From Perkinsus marinus ATCC 50983 (lineage: Eukaryota; Perkinsozoa; Perkinsida; Perkinsidae): a DNA stretch of 37,654 bases. The notes under the pieces were generated by a model. The model saw only the letters and a list, made by a program, of their open reading frames with translations, was not told the DNA's origin and searched no databases. Location: positions 32,387 through 70,040 of the forward strand of contig NW_003201550.1 of assembly GCF_000006405.1 (NCBI RefSeq), read 5' to 3'. Below, piece by piece: positions 1-11,343 of this stretch (its first letter is position 1; every line of letters begins with the position of its first letter). A program made the translations under genes and the position numbers.

Positions 1-1343
1 GATGATGATGACTGTTGCCGAGCATAATCATCATCATGTATTGTTGTTGATGTTGTTACTACTGCTTGTGCTTGTGGTGGTGGTGTTAATTGATGAGCCC
101 CATCCTGGTCATCATCGATATTGAGAAGTACTACCCCATTGGTACTATCCATCATCATCTTTTTCTTCTTCTTCTCATCATCATCTACCTTCTGTGGTGA
201 TGATATTGATGATGATGATAAAGGTGAATGTGGTGGATGTCCATGCTGTGCATATGACTAAATAATATTATCATAACATAGTGGTGATGCTAGTCGTTGT
301 TGCTATTACATTAGCAGCCATATGTAGAGCTAAACGATAATGAGGCTTCTTCCTTCCTAATAAGGATAGTGCTCTTGATACACTACACCACATCCTCTCA
401 CGGAATTCCGACTACCAAACATTATTATTAATAATACATTATCTATTCTTATTATTATTACCTCCCTCCATGTAGATAATATATTAGTACATTGAGCTAG
501 GAATAATCTGGTTACTGTAGGTTGTCCAGTTTTAGTAGATGATATAAACCATCCAAGATCCCATATAACACTACACTCTACTCCTGCCTCCTCAATGGTC
601 TCTCTTACTGCTGCTGTCTCCAAATCTTGATCAAATGATTCTACTTTACCAGATGGTATAGTATGTGTCATACGATCAGATCCATGTCTAGTAGAATTAA
701 CTAACAATATATTAGTACCAGATTCATCATATACCACACATCCAGCTCGTAATTTATACCTAATACAACAACATTAACGTAATCATAATATTATTATTAC
801 TCTTTAGTAGGAGACCATACATCAGGATCAGCATAATGTGATGATGAATGGCTAGTCGAGTGGATGTTATGATTTGTACTCACTGTAGTAGTATCTAAAT
901 ATACTTATAATAATAACAACCATCATAGCATTACTATTACCTTTCTCATCCTCTACTACTATACCATGACGATTATCTATATCACCATCGATCATAGTAG
1001 TAGTAGGTTGTAACTGTTCTCGTAGTTCATATTGTTGATAAGTACATCTATGATGGTGGTGATGATGATGACCATGATGCATAGTCGCATCGTTATCCAC
1101 CATCTTAGAATTTACTCCTCCTGTTGCTGCTAATTCATCAGCTTCATCCTCCCTATTAGATGATACACCCGAACCGTAACAGAAGGTGCAAGAAGAGGAG
1201 TAAGATGATAATGATGATGATGATGACGACATGCCATCAGACGATGATGATAATGATGATGTAGAGTGGACACGCATCATAGACACCGTATTAGATGCCT
1301 GCCCCACCACCTCTTGGGAGACATTTGTAGGCTTCATAGTCAC
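1..1343 (-). CDS. NUDIX hydrolase, five visible exons, 3' end beyond window
   Basis: The family hydrolyses nucleoside-diphosphate-linked compounds; the closest match in layout is the diphosphoinositol-polyphosphate/diadenosine-polyphosphate type. My exon model is 1343-941, 894-801, 759-462, 411-310 and 257 to beyond 1, with introns of 46, 41, 50 and 52 nt, all GT-AG. Joined, the first four exons are exactly 299 codons with no stop. The Nudix box lies in exon 3 (about 690-600): G, then E, then AAVRETIEEAGV, with the REXXEE core intact. The C-terminal W-x-E...R-x-R-x-W motif is only restored by splicing exon 3 to exon 4, which supports the model. The first exon is low-complexity: Ser runs near residues 29-50 and a run of His near residue 90. 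Exon 5 is an open Ser/Asp/Gln/Thr-rich tail. The start is the first ATG of the open frame (1343); the ATG two codons later is possible. The substrate cannot be read from sequence. Confidence 0.85.
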
Positions 1344-1618
1344 TACGAGAGGTTTACAAATTATCTTGCATCATCAGAATCAAGTAGTTAGATTATCGAT
1401 TGCAATGGCGCACGCTATTGTCTCTACATCGCGTGACGCCTGTATTTTACCAAACCCGAATTTAACCAATACAAAACCGCGCGCCAATATAATCGATAAA
1501 AAGGGTAATGTTTAAACCAAATCGGAATTTATATTTTTGTCACGATTTTTTCCAAAATATTGCTAATGTTCATTTCTAACTCGAAAACACAATCCTGGAA
1601 GAAATACTTGTATATGAT

Positions 1619-1680
1619 TCGTAGCTAAGTTGGGAATAAGTTAAGTATTCTGATCCGAAGGTCGCTGGTTCGATTCTATG
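1619..1680 (+). repeat. tRNA-like relic (SINE head or pseudo-tRNA)
   Basis: It shows an A-box-like segment (GTAGCTAAGTTGG), an anticodon-arm-like segment and a B box (GGTTCGATTC). No proper acceptor stem is seen. It aligns by eye along its length with the relic at 25401-25463, so the two look like copies of one family. Confidence 0.45.
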
Positions 1681-2045
1681 TTATTCTTCATCGTTAGGAC
1701 TCTTGATGTTTCTTGCATATGCGGTAACTTGTCGTTTTTTAAACTGTTTCTTCTGTATTTGCAAATGAGCGAACGATGTTCCCCCTGCGTAGTGGGCTTT
1801 TCTTTGTTTTTTTACCTACGAACTAGCTCACAAGCTTAATTAGTTATCCCCGACTATGTGTTAAGTGGTCTTGTTAGAGACTGGTAGTGAGACTGAGATC
1901 TTTAGTTAGGAGTCCGCATACTGTATCATCTGAGATCAATCGCAAATGTCATTTTTATCTTCTTGAACGAGTCGCGTTTTTACAGTGTCAATTAATAACT
2001 TATTAATAATGCGCTATTAACAATACACGTTCACATTATCATAAT

Positions 2046-2139
2046 ACTGTCGCTACGACAGTAACGACAGTGTCGTAGAACGCGGGTAGGTCCCTCAGCG
2101 ACCGTCGCTGGGACAATGCGCCTACTTCACAATGTGAAG
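2046..2139. repeat. Cluster of short perfect stem-loops
   Basis: Consecutive hairpins: ACTGTCG-CTA-CGACAGT (2046-2062); ACGACA-G-TGTCGT (2064-2076); CAGCGA-CCG-TCGCTG (2096-2110) extended by GTCC/GGAC, with GTAGG and CCTAC outside (2086-2125); CTTCAC-AAT-GTGAAG (2125-2139). Function unknown. Confidence 0.7.
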
Positions 2140-2363
2140 TTCACATCACACAAATCTCTAGCGAAAATTATTGGAAGTAGACACGCGAATAATATTGGGA
2201 ATTGCTAGCGCGACGGACTTACCGGGCAGTTGCCAATTGCCAACTAGTAGATTATTGCTGTAATATAGGTGCAGGACTCCTGCAGCAGGAGTGGATTAGT
2301 ATTTCATTATTCATTTACGTAGTTATCTAGTTTGAAACGATTCATTGCTTCGAGCTCCAAAAT

Positions 2364-2708
2364 ATGTCTGACGCTAACACCCAACAGCTAAAATGGGTTT
2401 CTTCGTTTGGTAAAAAGCCTCTGCTTGCTCACAAAGGTTACCTTTATCGCATGAAAGGGCAAAACGTCGAGAAGAGGCGGAGTTACTGGGCTTGTGCAAA
2501 CGCTCACAAGAAGCCCAGGTGCTCCGCGACATTGGTGGTATCCGGCGATGTTGGTGGGCCGGTTGAGCAGCTGCGCTTGATCAATGCAGGTCATTCTACA
2601 CCCCACGCATGTGGGGCTCCGAACGCAGAGGCGAAGACGGCCTATAATGACATGCGTTCTGCTGCTGCTAGTTATTCAAAATGGTACAAAAGCATCGAAC
2701 ACAGCTGA
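2364..2708 (+). CDS. FLYWCH-type zinc-finger protein, short
   Basis: The product has 114 residues. Residues 13-80 fit the FLYWCH finger: aromatic/Lys start (FGKKPLLAHKGYLYR), YWAC near 42-45, a second Cys (KPRCSA) near 53, then a His pair (GHSTPHACG) near 76-80. FLYWCH fingers bind DNA or protein; in many eukaryotes they occur either in host proteins or as the N-terminal domain of MULE transposases. No transposase core follows, and the ORF ends about 35 residues after the finger. I could not find a convincing downstream exon. It may therefore be a stand-alone finger protein or a truncated transposon relic. The ATG chosen is the first in frame, preceded by AAAAT. Confidence 0.6.
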   Translation: MSDANTQQLKWVSSFGKKPLLAHKGYLYRMKGQNVEKRRSYWACANAHKKPRCSATLVVSGDVGGPVEQLRLINAGHSTPHACGAPNAEAKTAYNDMRSAAASYSKWYKSIEHS

Positions 2709-2865
2709 TAAAAATATCCTTACAAAGTTCTGAACCAGCGCCACCGGTTACCCAGAACCGAAGACTAACCAACGCGCTATTCCAACTCTTAAAACCAAAA
2801 CCAAAGTAATCCCCCAGCGGCTGGAAAGCCCAATTTAAGCTCTGAAATAATTAAAAGTATATAGC

Positions 2866-2935
2866 CTAGGTTCGAACCCTATACCGTTCCACTTACAAAC
2901 ACGAAAGTTAACCACTGAACCATACACTCTACATA
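2866..2935 (-). repeat. tRNA-like relic, minus strand
   Basis: Read on the minus strand, it shows an A-box-like TGGTTCAGTGGTTAAC, an anticodon-arm-like segment and a B box GGGTTCGAACC, at tRNA-like spacing. The stems are imperfect, so it is more likely a SINE head or decayed tRNA than a working gene. Confidence 0.4.
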
Positions 2936-3194
2936 ACAAGAACTTTTTAAGTGTTCTCCATGGCTACCTGTTATTGCTTAAACGTTCCCCAAGCGATTGG
3001 GTAAAATAATGCTTATATATATATTAATAGATTATAATGGCGCGCGGTTTTTAGTTGGTTAAAATCGGGTTTGGCTAAATTCGGGCAGAGCCTACATCAC
3101 TTCAATGGCGCGCGAGCGTAAGACGAGGCGTAGATTTTAACGACGTGGTGAATTCATTGGATACGGTCAAAGGAAGAACCCCCTTCTACTTTTC

Positions 3195-3270
3195 ACGCGC
3201 CGCTTTTTTACTTCGCCCGCCACTTTTTGGCTTTAACTGCCACTTTTCTGCTTCGCCGCCGGCCACTTTA
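3195..3270. repeat. Degenerate tandem motif, GCCAC-TTTT-CTT type
   Basis: Four to five imperfect units of a pattern like CGCCACTTTT followed by a short CTT-containing spacer (for example CGCCGCTTTTTTACTTC, CGCCACTTTTTGGC, TGCCACTTTTCTGCTTC, GGCCACTTTAC). It is either a short minisatellite or a run of similar protein-binding sites; the sequence does not decide. Confidence 0.45.
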
Positions 3271-4180
3271 CGTGCTTATTCGATGCATATTACTCCCACT
3301 GAGGAACCCTCTGTGCTTGTCAGGCGTGCTACACTGGCCATTCGAAGCTGTACGAGGCGCGGGCTTGCCTGTGATGTATTTTCCTTTGGGACGGTGAGAT
3401 AGTGGTCATTTCGGTTCCGGTATCAATTTTGGGATGCTCTCACTAGCACTATTTACCAATCTCGTTGTGTTGTATACTCCTGTCCGGATGTGCAGATTCA
3501 CGTTATAGAGGATGTGTACTCAGATTCGTCTCGTCTTGTTGTATCGACAGGCTGCGGTTCGCACTCGGCGTAATTCGAGGCAGGTTCATGAGACGAGGCA
3601 GATGTGATCGCAAGCACATGATCTTCGAGCGCTCTGAGCACTCTACGCAAGTCTTCGTTCATTCGAGTCCTGCTTGGCTACAAAGATTATTTCCAAGTGT
3701 ATTGAGACTACCAACATAGTTGCGGAGATCTGGTAATCCGGAAGAAACCGTTTATCTGATTTAACGATGATCGAATGTTCGAAAGTTCGTCATGGATACT
3801 CCATTTGCACGATGACGCCGCAGCAAACCGGCGTAGCACATGATGCATACTCTATGCAGCATACATTCAGAACCATTCATTCACAAGTTGTAGCTTACAA
3901 CGTGAGCCGCATTACGTGACTCCTCCCAATGGGAAATATTGGTTTCACAATTACTGGATCAGCGGTGATGGTTTATCGTCAATCACTTGAGAGATGCGCT
4001 TTTCTCGCAAGTTGTAAACAACAGGATTTGCTGGACGCGACAGTCCATCGCCTTGAGGGCGTGCCCCTCATCTTCTTGCTGGTTCCTCGAGCACGCCGTG
4101 TCATGATGTCGAGAGTATCCCGCCGACTACTACATCATTTCCCGTACAAGTTTGACAAGTGAGCAGACAAGAATCACAAT

Positions 4181-4311
4181 GTTACCATCAAGAGTGACAA
4201 TGAGAATCCAAGCTGTCACAATAAATTCTGTTACATCAAGTTGACTTGAGACTCGAGTATGTCACAATCGAGATTGTTACCATCAAGATGACAATGAAAT
4301 CCAAGTTGTCA
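4181..4311. repeat. Diverged direct repeat pair, about 37 bp, 95 bp apart
   Basis: GTTACCATCAAG...TGACAATGA...ATCCAAG.TGTCA occurs at 4181-4218 and again at 4276-4311 with a few substitutions and a small indel. A third weak echo (GTTACATCAAGTTGAC) lies between them near 4229-4244. Confidence 0.6.
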
Positions 4312-4714
4312 AAGTCATATGTACAAGCAGATGACAGTGAGAGTCTATGTTTCTCACATGTTTGTGAGATCCATGTTCCACTCAACTTGAGTCAAGAGTG
4401 TACTCACTCCAGATTCTTAATAGGCACCAGCTCCAGTGCCGCGGTAAACGGGGAACGCCGTAACGCCGTAACGCTGATAGATCTGCCTTAACACACCGAG
4501 TCCTTGTTAACGACATGGAAGATTCGCTGCTACCTCTAATAGGCTCTGTGAACGGACCAAGGTGAATGGTTTGTCACAGGTTCGATCGGCGATACATCAA
4601 GTGACTGCACCATTCCACATTTAGCTCGAGGTCTGCATGTCGTTACCGTGTCCCTCGCTGTAGCAGACCTCTCATGAGATCCGGCATCGTAAATGAAGAA
4701 TCCAGCGGATAAAT

Positions 4715-5580
4715 TCAAGCCTGTATAGGCAATATTGGGGATGAGAGAGGGAAATTTACCATTATTCTCCGTGCCATAATCGCCATCCACTCCTGAATAA
4801 AATGATCGCCTGGGTTCCCTCTCCGCATGATCTTTCCTTCGAAGCTCTGTTGAAGGATTGCATTATTATCCGCACATGGCTCCCCGTCTGAAACAGGTTC
4901 CGAATCGGACGAATCAGAATAATCATCCGATTCACTGCAGTCGCTACTATCTGAATCGTCCAGCACCGTGCGATCATGTACTCTATCAAAACCTGAATTT
5001 GTGGTGAAAATGTATGCATTCTCATGTACAAATTTTGTGCATTAACCGTTCATGATGAACGGAAACTTACTGGCTTCATCTCCACTGGAATCGGGCTCGA
5101 CAGCTAGAGAGTCCTCAGGCAGTATGCTCTGCGACATGTCATTATAAAAAGGGGGCAATTACTCGTGCCTCTGCTGGAAGTTGTCGTTTACGGGGGCCAG
5201 CCGTAGCGCGAACCATATCCACGAGGGCGCGACGGCGTCGATTGTGGTCTTCACCCACTTCGAGTGCGGTGTTGGTTGTTAATCTGAGAGCAGAAAAGCG
5301 TTAGATACGCTCCACAAAGAGAAGGTTAATAACCTTAGGTTATTCACTTTGGTCGAACAGTGGGAGCAGATGCTAATTGCTGGACCTTCTCCAAGCTTTC
5401 TTCTGAAGGTATTCTCGAGTAAGCGAATTCCGACACTACTGTATGTCGGCAATTGGCTAATCTCAAGTCGCAACACGCGCAGGAATAACCGCCCTCTGTA
5501 CGTGGAACGACCCGGATTTGTTTCATTGCTCTTTTGTAGGATTCCCAGCTTCCCCATACTGCAGAATCCTGGGAGCATTT
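4715..5580 (-). CDS. MULE transposase C-terminus: SWIM finger plus acidic tail, four exons
   Basis: My exon model is about 5580-5348, 5283-5163, 5128-5071 and 4992-4715, with introns of 64, 34 and 78 nt, all GT-AG. The first exon reads VWGSWESYKRAMKQIRVV and then a SWIM-type CxC...CxH finger (SCACC...NCRH). The junctions restore one frame (phases 2, 0, 1) into an acidic Asp/Ser/Glu-rich region (near 4950-4890). The stop is at 4715; a possible 39-nt in-frame intron just before it does not alter the end. The consistent splice sites suggest the 3' half decayed less than the core. It could also be a host gene derived from a MULE, but the damaged 5' half argues against that. Confidence 0.6.
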
Positions 5581-5979
5581 TGTCCACTAGGCCTTCGCGA
5601 CGGAGGGGCGGAGCCCACTGAGTCCACATCCATGGACTCAATCATTGCATTTTACATAGGTCCCCGGTTCGATCCCCGGATATGACATTTCTCGATCATT
5701 GAAGTTTTTCGTGCATATCTCTCCGAGCTGTTCGCATAAGCTAGTTTTCCGATTTTTCCCAACACCTCCGCATATTGAAGAGTTGTTTGATCTATGTATA
5801 ATCTGCGGGATTCTCGCTTGGCCATCCCAATGTCGCGCCCGTCTTGGTGAGTCCTCATGGTCTAGCTTGAGGAAAACGAATACAGCCTGCTCAGAGAAAT
5901 ATCCCGACCTGAATTCTATCTTACTTTTCTCCCCCCTCGGGTGATGCTGCTTGCTCCATCGGCTAGCAGAACCCTTGGC

Positions 5980-6987
5980 TCATGATGAACACCCAATGAC
6001 CGGGCTGCTTCTTTTATTGCATTTCTCGAAGAGCGACTCGGTTGATGTGCTGTCCTCGTTCAGGACGTAGCAAATACTCAGCAGTCCGAACCGCGAAGGT
6101 AGACGTAAACATTCACAGACTATTACAACAGGGTCCAGCCAGGCCAGTTCATGACTCTTGAGGAACCTTGAGGAATCACAGTAGCCTATACAGTACGGTT
6201 GGTCGTCGTCGAATGGATTGCCGCTATTCTGCTCACATAACTCCTCAATTTCCAACAGATTGTCACCAGATTGTACGCGATCGTCGCTCCGCAGATTTAG
6301 TTTAACTGTGTATCATCATTTCAAGGTTTGCTGTTTCACAGCCGGTGTAAGCTTCTTGATCAGCTTCAGTTTGATAAGCTTTCTCTCAGTGCGACAAGCT
6401 AGAGTACCATCAAGGGCATGATCATCGATTATCCTCCTGCCTTCTTGACTAAGGGGTATAGGTCTCCATGAGAAGGGCTGATTGCTGGTTGCAGTGTCAA
6501 GTCTCGTGTGTTCCTCGTGTTCTGCATACGGGAGTAGGATCTTATAGATACCACGAGATGACCAGGATATCTGGGCGGTATAACTACACGAAGCGTATCC
6601 TCTACGCTTTTTGAAGGCACAGCGACAGTCTCTAGTGACATCGATCGCCTTCTTCCTTACATACGAGTTACGCTTACCCATCTTACAGACAACAATCTTA
6701 TCAAGGCTGACCCCAGCATCTGACAACTCATTACATTGAAGAATCTCGACAACCTGATACTTCACCGCAGGAGTACGTCCTTTCTTCTGAACTTGACGGT
6801 GATGAGGATCATCGGCCCCCATAACCTCCATCTCCGTGTTTAACAAAGAAGTAGCCGAGGAACTAGCCTCTGAAGCCACGTTAGCACGAGTGCTGCTACT
6901 CGATTCTGTACCGAACGCACGTTCGGCCACACCCGCCATAGCTTTCATGAAGGCTTTGGATTTCTCACGGTCCTTACTCCCAGACAT
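5980..6987 (-). pseudogene. MULE transposase N-terminal half, with two tandem in-frame TGA codons
   Basis: A 223-codon open frame from ATG at 6987 has a Ser-rich N-terminus and a zinc-binding module near residues 120-160: CRC...ASCSY...YAEHEEH, a Cys-Cys...His-x-x-His pattern of the FLYWCH/WRKY-GCM1 kind. This is followed by the helical stretch that usually precedes the MULE core. It stops at two consecutive TGA codons (6318-6313). The same frame then stays open for about 110 more codons to 5980, in MULE-like sequence (EELCEQNSGNPFDDDQPY, then YVLNEDSTS). Either the gene is dead by point mutation, or a small intron removes the stops; I found no convincing GT-AG pair that keeps the frame. The leftover core is degraded. 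Confidence 0.6.
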
Positions 6988-6999
6988 TACAAGTACGAT

Positions 7000-8446
7000 G
7001 CAAAATAACCTTCATCCTTATATTCCCCATTGATGTACTGAACTTCTGCGTCCTTGGCTTTGAGCCTTGTAGTCCGCACTCATCGTTCCTTACAATCCAA
7101 GGATACGAGTGACCCTGCCGCCAGACCCAACACGTAGCTGTGCTCGTTGATCGGCGATGACCGAGACCACGCAGCCCGTCGCAGCTGCGGGTCGGGTTGA
7201 TACTACGAAATTCGCATCTCTCGCAACGTCCCCATGGGCCTGTGTCTCGGCAGAATTGAAGGTGATAAATATTACCGTACTCATCTGCCCAATACTTTAT
7301 TTTAGGGTTAGCAGACGCAGTGTCGCGGGAATAAAACCCGAGGGGACGGAGGGAGTGTCCCCCCGCCCCTCTGCAGCCAATTATTACGCAAATAGTAGAT
7401 TCCTTCAGGGACGTGCGCGTGCGTGCAAAACAACACCGTCATAAGCCACTGCCCTCATGTGCAAGGCACAGCACAGTGGCTTGATTTAACAGCCTCAACT
7501 ACGGTAAGTCTCCCATCCAGGATTGATCGGGAACAGCACACCGATAATCCAGTAAGAGAACACAGACCTGTGTTCCCAAAAACTCCGAACCCGAAACCTG
7601 TACGTCGGTCAGAATTCGAATGAGTTTTGCGATTCACAGGATTTGTAGTTTTTACTGGTAACGCCAGATCACGAGAGGCTGACCAAAGCATGAATGCTTT
7701 CCGTAGAACGTATATGATTGAGCAATCCACGAGACCCAACCCGGGAGAGGAGGGTGGGCCGAAAGTTGACGATGCGTCACTTACTGCGAGAGTCAAGTTT
7801 CATCATTTTGTACATATTGAAGCACGGTACACGATTCGTTATCATTGCCGCGCATTCTTATCATATGAAACTCTTGTGCGCACTCCGATTGTGTGCGTTG
7901 TGTGGCTGATAACTAACCTTGCCTACTTCGTACACTCCAATTAGCAATATGCTGCGGTGTAGAGTGATGTGGTACAGCCAAGGAACCTTATGGTTTCCCA
8001 ACCCTCCGGACCCGGGAGATGTGTGACCGTTTTGGTACCTTCCCACATCAATCAAGTCGCGGTAGCGGAGCGCCAACAATGCGCTAGCTCCCGGTTCCGT
8101 GTTGGTGCTTCTCTACGCTTACGCCATTCCTCAACCACACTCCCTTGTCAGAAGGGTTCCGCATTCCCACGTATCGATATTGTGTATAAGATCACTAATG
8201 ATGTCCTCTTCTCTCGAGAAATATTTGAATATTTTTTGTGCACGATCCCATATGCAAGGAGGTTCGCCCACTGCTGAACGGAAGAACGGATTTGTTCAAG
8301 GAGTGGTGAGGGTCTCCCGCAGTATCCCACTATGGTGGAAATGCATTTTTCTAGATGGAGTACATAGTGAGAAGGACCCCGTAGAACATTATGCTTGAAG
8401 TGAACATGTCCACGTATATCGTAAGCCCCAACACGAATCGGATTCA
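7000..8446. other. About 1.4 kb without a supported gene
   Basis: Overlapping short open frames occur on both strands, but none shows a domain, a conserved motif or splice sites joining into something recognisable. It separates the MULE relic from the left LTR of the next element. Confidence 0.5.
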
Positions 8447-8629
8447 GTTAATTGCCAGAACGCAACAACCTTGAGGAAGGTTGGAAAAGAACGAACGAGA
8501 GCGAACGAAGGAAGGAAGGCGAGGCAGGAAGACGTTACGTCACTGCGGACGTCACGTCACGCGGATTCACGTGTCTCGCAGACGTGCGCTATTCTTCATG
8601 GCGAGCGCGATACGATCGCGTGCTTGGTG
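8447..8629 (-). repeat. 3' LTR of the old retrotransposon
   Basis: It shares GTTAATTGCCA...CGCAACAACCTTGAGGAAGG and a GACGTCACGTCACGCGG core with 12347-12525. A small length difference in the GGAAGG run and scattered substitutions separate the copies. Confidence 0.8.
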
Positions 8630-8692
8630 ATGGTTTGAGGTCCTTGAGGTCGAATTTACCAGGCATACCAACGAGGCTGTAAGTCTTCTTCC

Positions 8693-9460
8693 CTAGACTT
8701 CAGCTATGGTTGCGGGTATCCATCGTCGCGAGAGCTTGTTTGTCGGTCTCATGACTCGCAGGAGCACAGGACTATCAACCAGGAAACCAGGACCCCAGGT
8801 CTCTCGCGGGTCTTTAAACAGGAGATCATATTCCGGACGCGTTTGAACTGGACGAAAACGGTCGCAGTTGGCCGGAAAAGTGAAAACCTTATCATGCGCA
8901 CTCTTTCCACCTCGGAGAGGAGTAGTGTTGAACATGCGCAAAAACTCAGCAACAGTGCGATGGAAGACGCCATAGGCTATTTGGTCGCAGCGAACGTGCG
9001 AACGCAAATATTCTTCCATCGTGCGATGAAGACGTTCGATACGTCCGTTGCTGAGAGACGTGTTCTTTGCCGTAATTTGCGGAAGAATGTCGAACCCCAT
9101 CAAGAAATCCGTGACCTGCCCTGACACTGGATTCGAACCTCCGTCGGTACACAGCACCAAGCGGTGTGTGTGGAAAGTTGCAAAAATGTGAGACAGGAGG
9201 TCGATCACATCCTTGCCAACGGGTGTTGATCTGACAGGCTTACCAAGGGCATAACCGTTTGCGTTACAGATGCAGGTGATCACGTAAAACTGAAGGCGAT
9301 CGTTAACTTTACGGAAAGGGCCGACTATATCGAGGTGTAGCTTATTGAAAGGCACGGCAGATCTTCGCGTGTCAGCAATCTCTGCTGGGGCTCTGCTACG
9401 TTTACGCCCAATTCCGTCACTGTCTACCTGGAGACCATCCGAGCTTTGATGTGGGTGCAC
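8693..9460 (-). pseudogene. Integrase region of the old retrotransposon
   Basis: An open stretch with an integrase core pattern: KLHLDIVGPF, then LVLCTDGGSNPVSGQV, then NGRIERLHRTMEEYLRSH at the usual spacing. It is the 3'-most coding part, next to the 3' LTR. Treated as part of a fossil. Confidence 0.85.
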
Positions 9461-9532
9461 TTTACTTGCACGACACGTCGCACACTGTCGGATCGTACGT
9501 CGGCATTGTGCTCGTAGCCCAGGAGCGCGAAC

Positions 9533-11011
9533 TCATCCTCGCAATCTGTTGAACAGACCTTCAGAGCCTTCGTGATGATCGTTGTGTACCTCAGTAAGGA
9601 ACTCAATCAGGTGAGAGTCAGGAATGTACAATCCGTCTTCATTGGCTTGAGAAGCTTCGCGCCACGACTCCTCCTGATCCGCAAGAATAGCCGGAGCAGC
9701 CAACTGTGGAGCGGGTGATCGACGGGAAGGTTTTTTCCAACGGAGGTATGTGGGAAGTCGTGTGAGATGATCGGCCGGATTCCTCTCACTCTCCACGTAA
9801 TGATAAGACACTGACAAGCCTGAGACCTCGAAGGTATCTTCAATCATCTGAAGTCGTGCCTCAGCAGAACCGACCGTGAGACCCTCGCTGGAATGCCAGT
9901 GAGACGCTAACTTCCGTTGGAGTTGTTCGAGTACAGGTCGATTGTCGGTATAGACCTCAATCGACTGCCTTCCCGTCATGCCTAGGGTTCGGCGCCAAGA
10001 AAGAACTAGAGTATTGAGCCCTTTTAAGGCTGCTTCTAGTTCGACCACGTCGATCAGCCGGATGTCTCCGAGTTTTCGTAGCCAGGAGACATCCTCGACG
10101 TAGGTAGAGCCGAAATATAGGCAGGCCCCTAAGCTCAGGTCAGAGGCATCGCAATACAATCGCCATGTGGACCCAGCATCGACGGTAACTTTACCAGTAG
10201 CTGGATCACCACGGGAGAAGATATCACGATGTAGTGCCTCGCATTTCCGCAGAATGTTCTGCGAAAGGAGTAAGGACTTGGATGCAGAAGGGTTCTCGAG
10301 GTGACCAATCCGTTCCAACCCGCGAGCCGCTGGCCGTAACCATCGCAAAACCGGGTAGTGTGAACACGCTAAGGTCGCTACCCACGATTTGAGATGGTGG
10401 TAAGTTTCTCCCTGTATGGGACCGAGCGGACTGCGGCGAGTCCAAATGTTGCCTGGAATACGTTGCAAACCGAGAATACCAGATGTCTCGGCCTCCTCGG
10501 GCTCTTTCAGGCTGAACCCATTCTGGTTGAGAGCCTTGACGACATTATCCACCTGGGATTTGGGCACGCGCAAGTCATCGAAATAAGGCTCGACACCTCC
10601 GTCAATTCCAGCTTCTTCTAGAATGAAGTCAATGACGGAGCGGAGGACCTTTGGAGCAATTGACACACCAAACGCAAGGCGGGTCAACTCCCCGTATGTG
10701 CGATTACCCTCGTCCTCAATCAGGGTGATACCCTGATAAATGGAGCACTCAGGGTGCATATGAATAAACATATATGCTTTTTTGATATCCATGAGTACCC
10801 ACGATTTGGTGAGTCGTCCGGCATTGGAGTAGCCTGCTCGCCATCGGCGTAAGCTTGCTCTACAGGTAACGTGTTCAGTCTCCTTCGGATACGACACCAA
10901 ACAAGAATTAACTGGCTTGAAGTCGAGAACAGGTCTTACTGGAGTAGACGATTTGTGGAGTTGTGAGATTGAGATCAAGGTGATGGAAGAGCGGAGCTCT
11001 TCACGGCTCAT
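9533..11011 (-). pseudogene. Reverse transcriptase and RNase H region of the old retrotransposon
   Basis: A 492-codon open stretch. RT motifs include VLDFKPVNSCL, WVLMDIKKAYMFI, LAFGVSIAPKVLRS and the PYFDD box (about 10585). RNase H follows with LYCDASDLSLGACLYF, ELEAALKGL, VYTDNRPVLEQL and ERNPADHLTR. Part of a fossil with several breaks overall. Confidence 0.85.
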
Positions 11012-11343
11012 CTGGCGAATAAAACCCCAGTCTTGCCACAGTTTGAGTTCCGCTCTTCAGAGCTTGTACACCTCTAGAGAAAACTGATCAAACTGGGCTT
11101 TGTACACCGCAGGACGGAATCTAGCTGCGCGTTGTGCAGCTTCGGGGCTCTTCCATACCCACGTGCATTGCCAGTACTGTGATCCATCAGGACGACGGAA
11201 ACGTACGACAGTAAAATCCTTGCGGATGATTCCCGCGGTCATTGTGTGGGATGGAGGGGATGTAAGTGCGCTACCACTGATGGAAGGGTGTGGTGGGCAG
11301 GTCAGTGAAAGGCGAGTCACGGGAGACTCTGGGAAAACTGCAG

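Larger units (their letters stand above)
1344..2363. other. Intergenic, with tRNA-like relic and hairpins
   Basis: No gene is supported. It lies between a minus-strand gene (left) and a plus-strand ORF (right), so promoters for both may lie here; no TATA or other signal stands out. It contains a tRNA-like stretch near 1617-1680 and a hairpin cluster at 2046-2139, listed separately. Confidence 0.6.
2709..4714. other. About 2 kb without a supported gene
   Basis: Short open frames exist but none has a recognisable domain or splice structure. It holds a tRNA-like relic (2866-2935), a C-rich degenerate short repeat at about 3195-3270 and a diverged direct repeat at 4181-4311. Confidence 0.5.
4715..6987 (-). 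mobile_element. Mutator-like (MULE) DNA transposon coding remnant
   Basis: Read right to left, it carries the parts expected of a MULE transposase: a Cys/His zinc-binding N-terminus (about 6590-6470), DDE-core remnants (the block ending in a LLADGASSI-like motif near 5950), a SWIM finger (about 5480-5440) and a spliced acidic C-terminus ending at 4715. The core is far shorter than a complete MULE core, so an internal deletion is likely. I did not find terminal inverted repeats by eye. Confidence 0.65.

Noticed and set aside
1231-1515. Plus-strand 94-codon open frame overlapping the NUDIX first exon
   Set aside because: Antisense shadow of the repeat-rich exon; no domain.
4536-4790. Open frame that could extend the MULE tail past 4715
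   Set aside because: At the 4760 region the exact bases (ATGGTAAAT, two G not three) give a phase at which the next codons are GCT TGA, so the tail ends at 4715.
5640-5690. B-box-like GGTCCCCGGTTCGATCCCCGG on the plus strand
   Set aside because: The T stem does not pair in register and no A box or acceptor stem is present.
7034-8446. Several 60-110-codon open frames on both strands
   Set aside because: No domain, no splice structure, mutually overlapping; length is expected by chance at this base composition.
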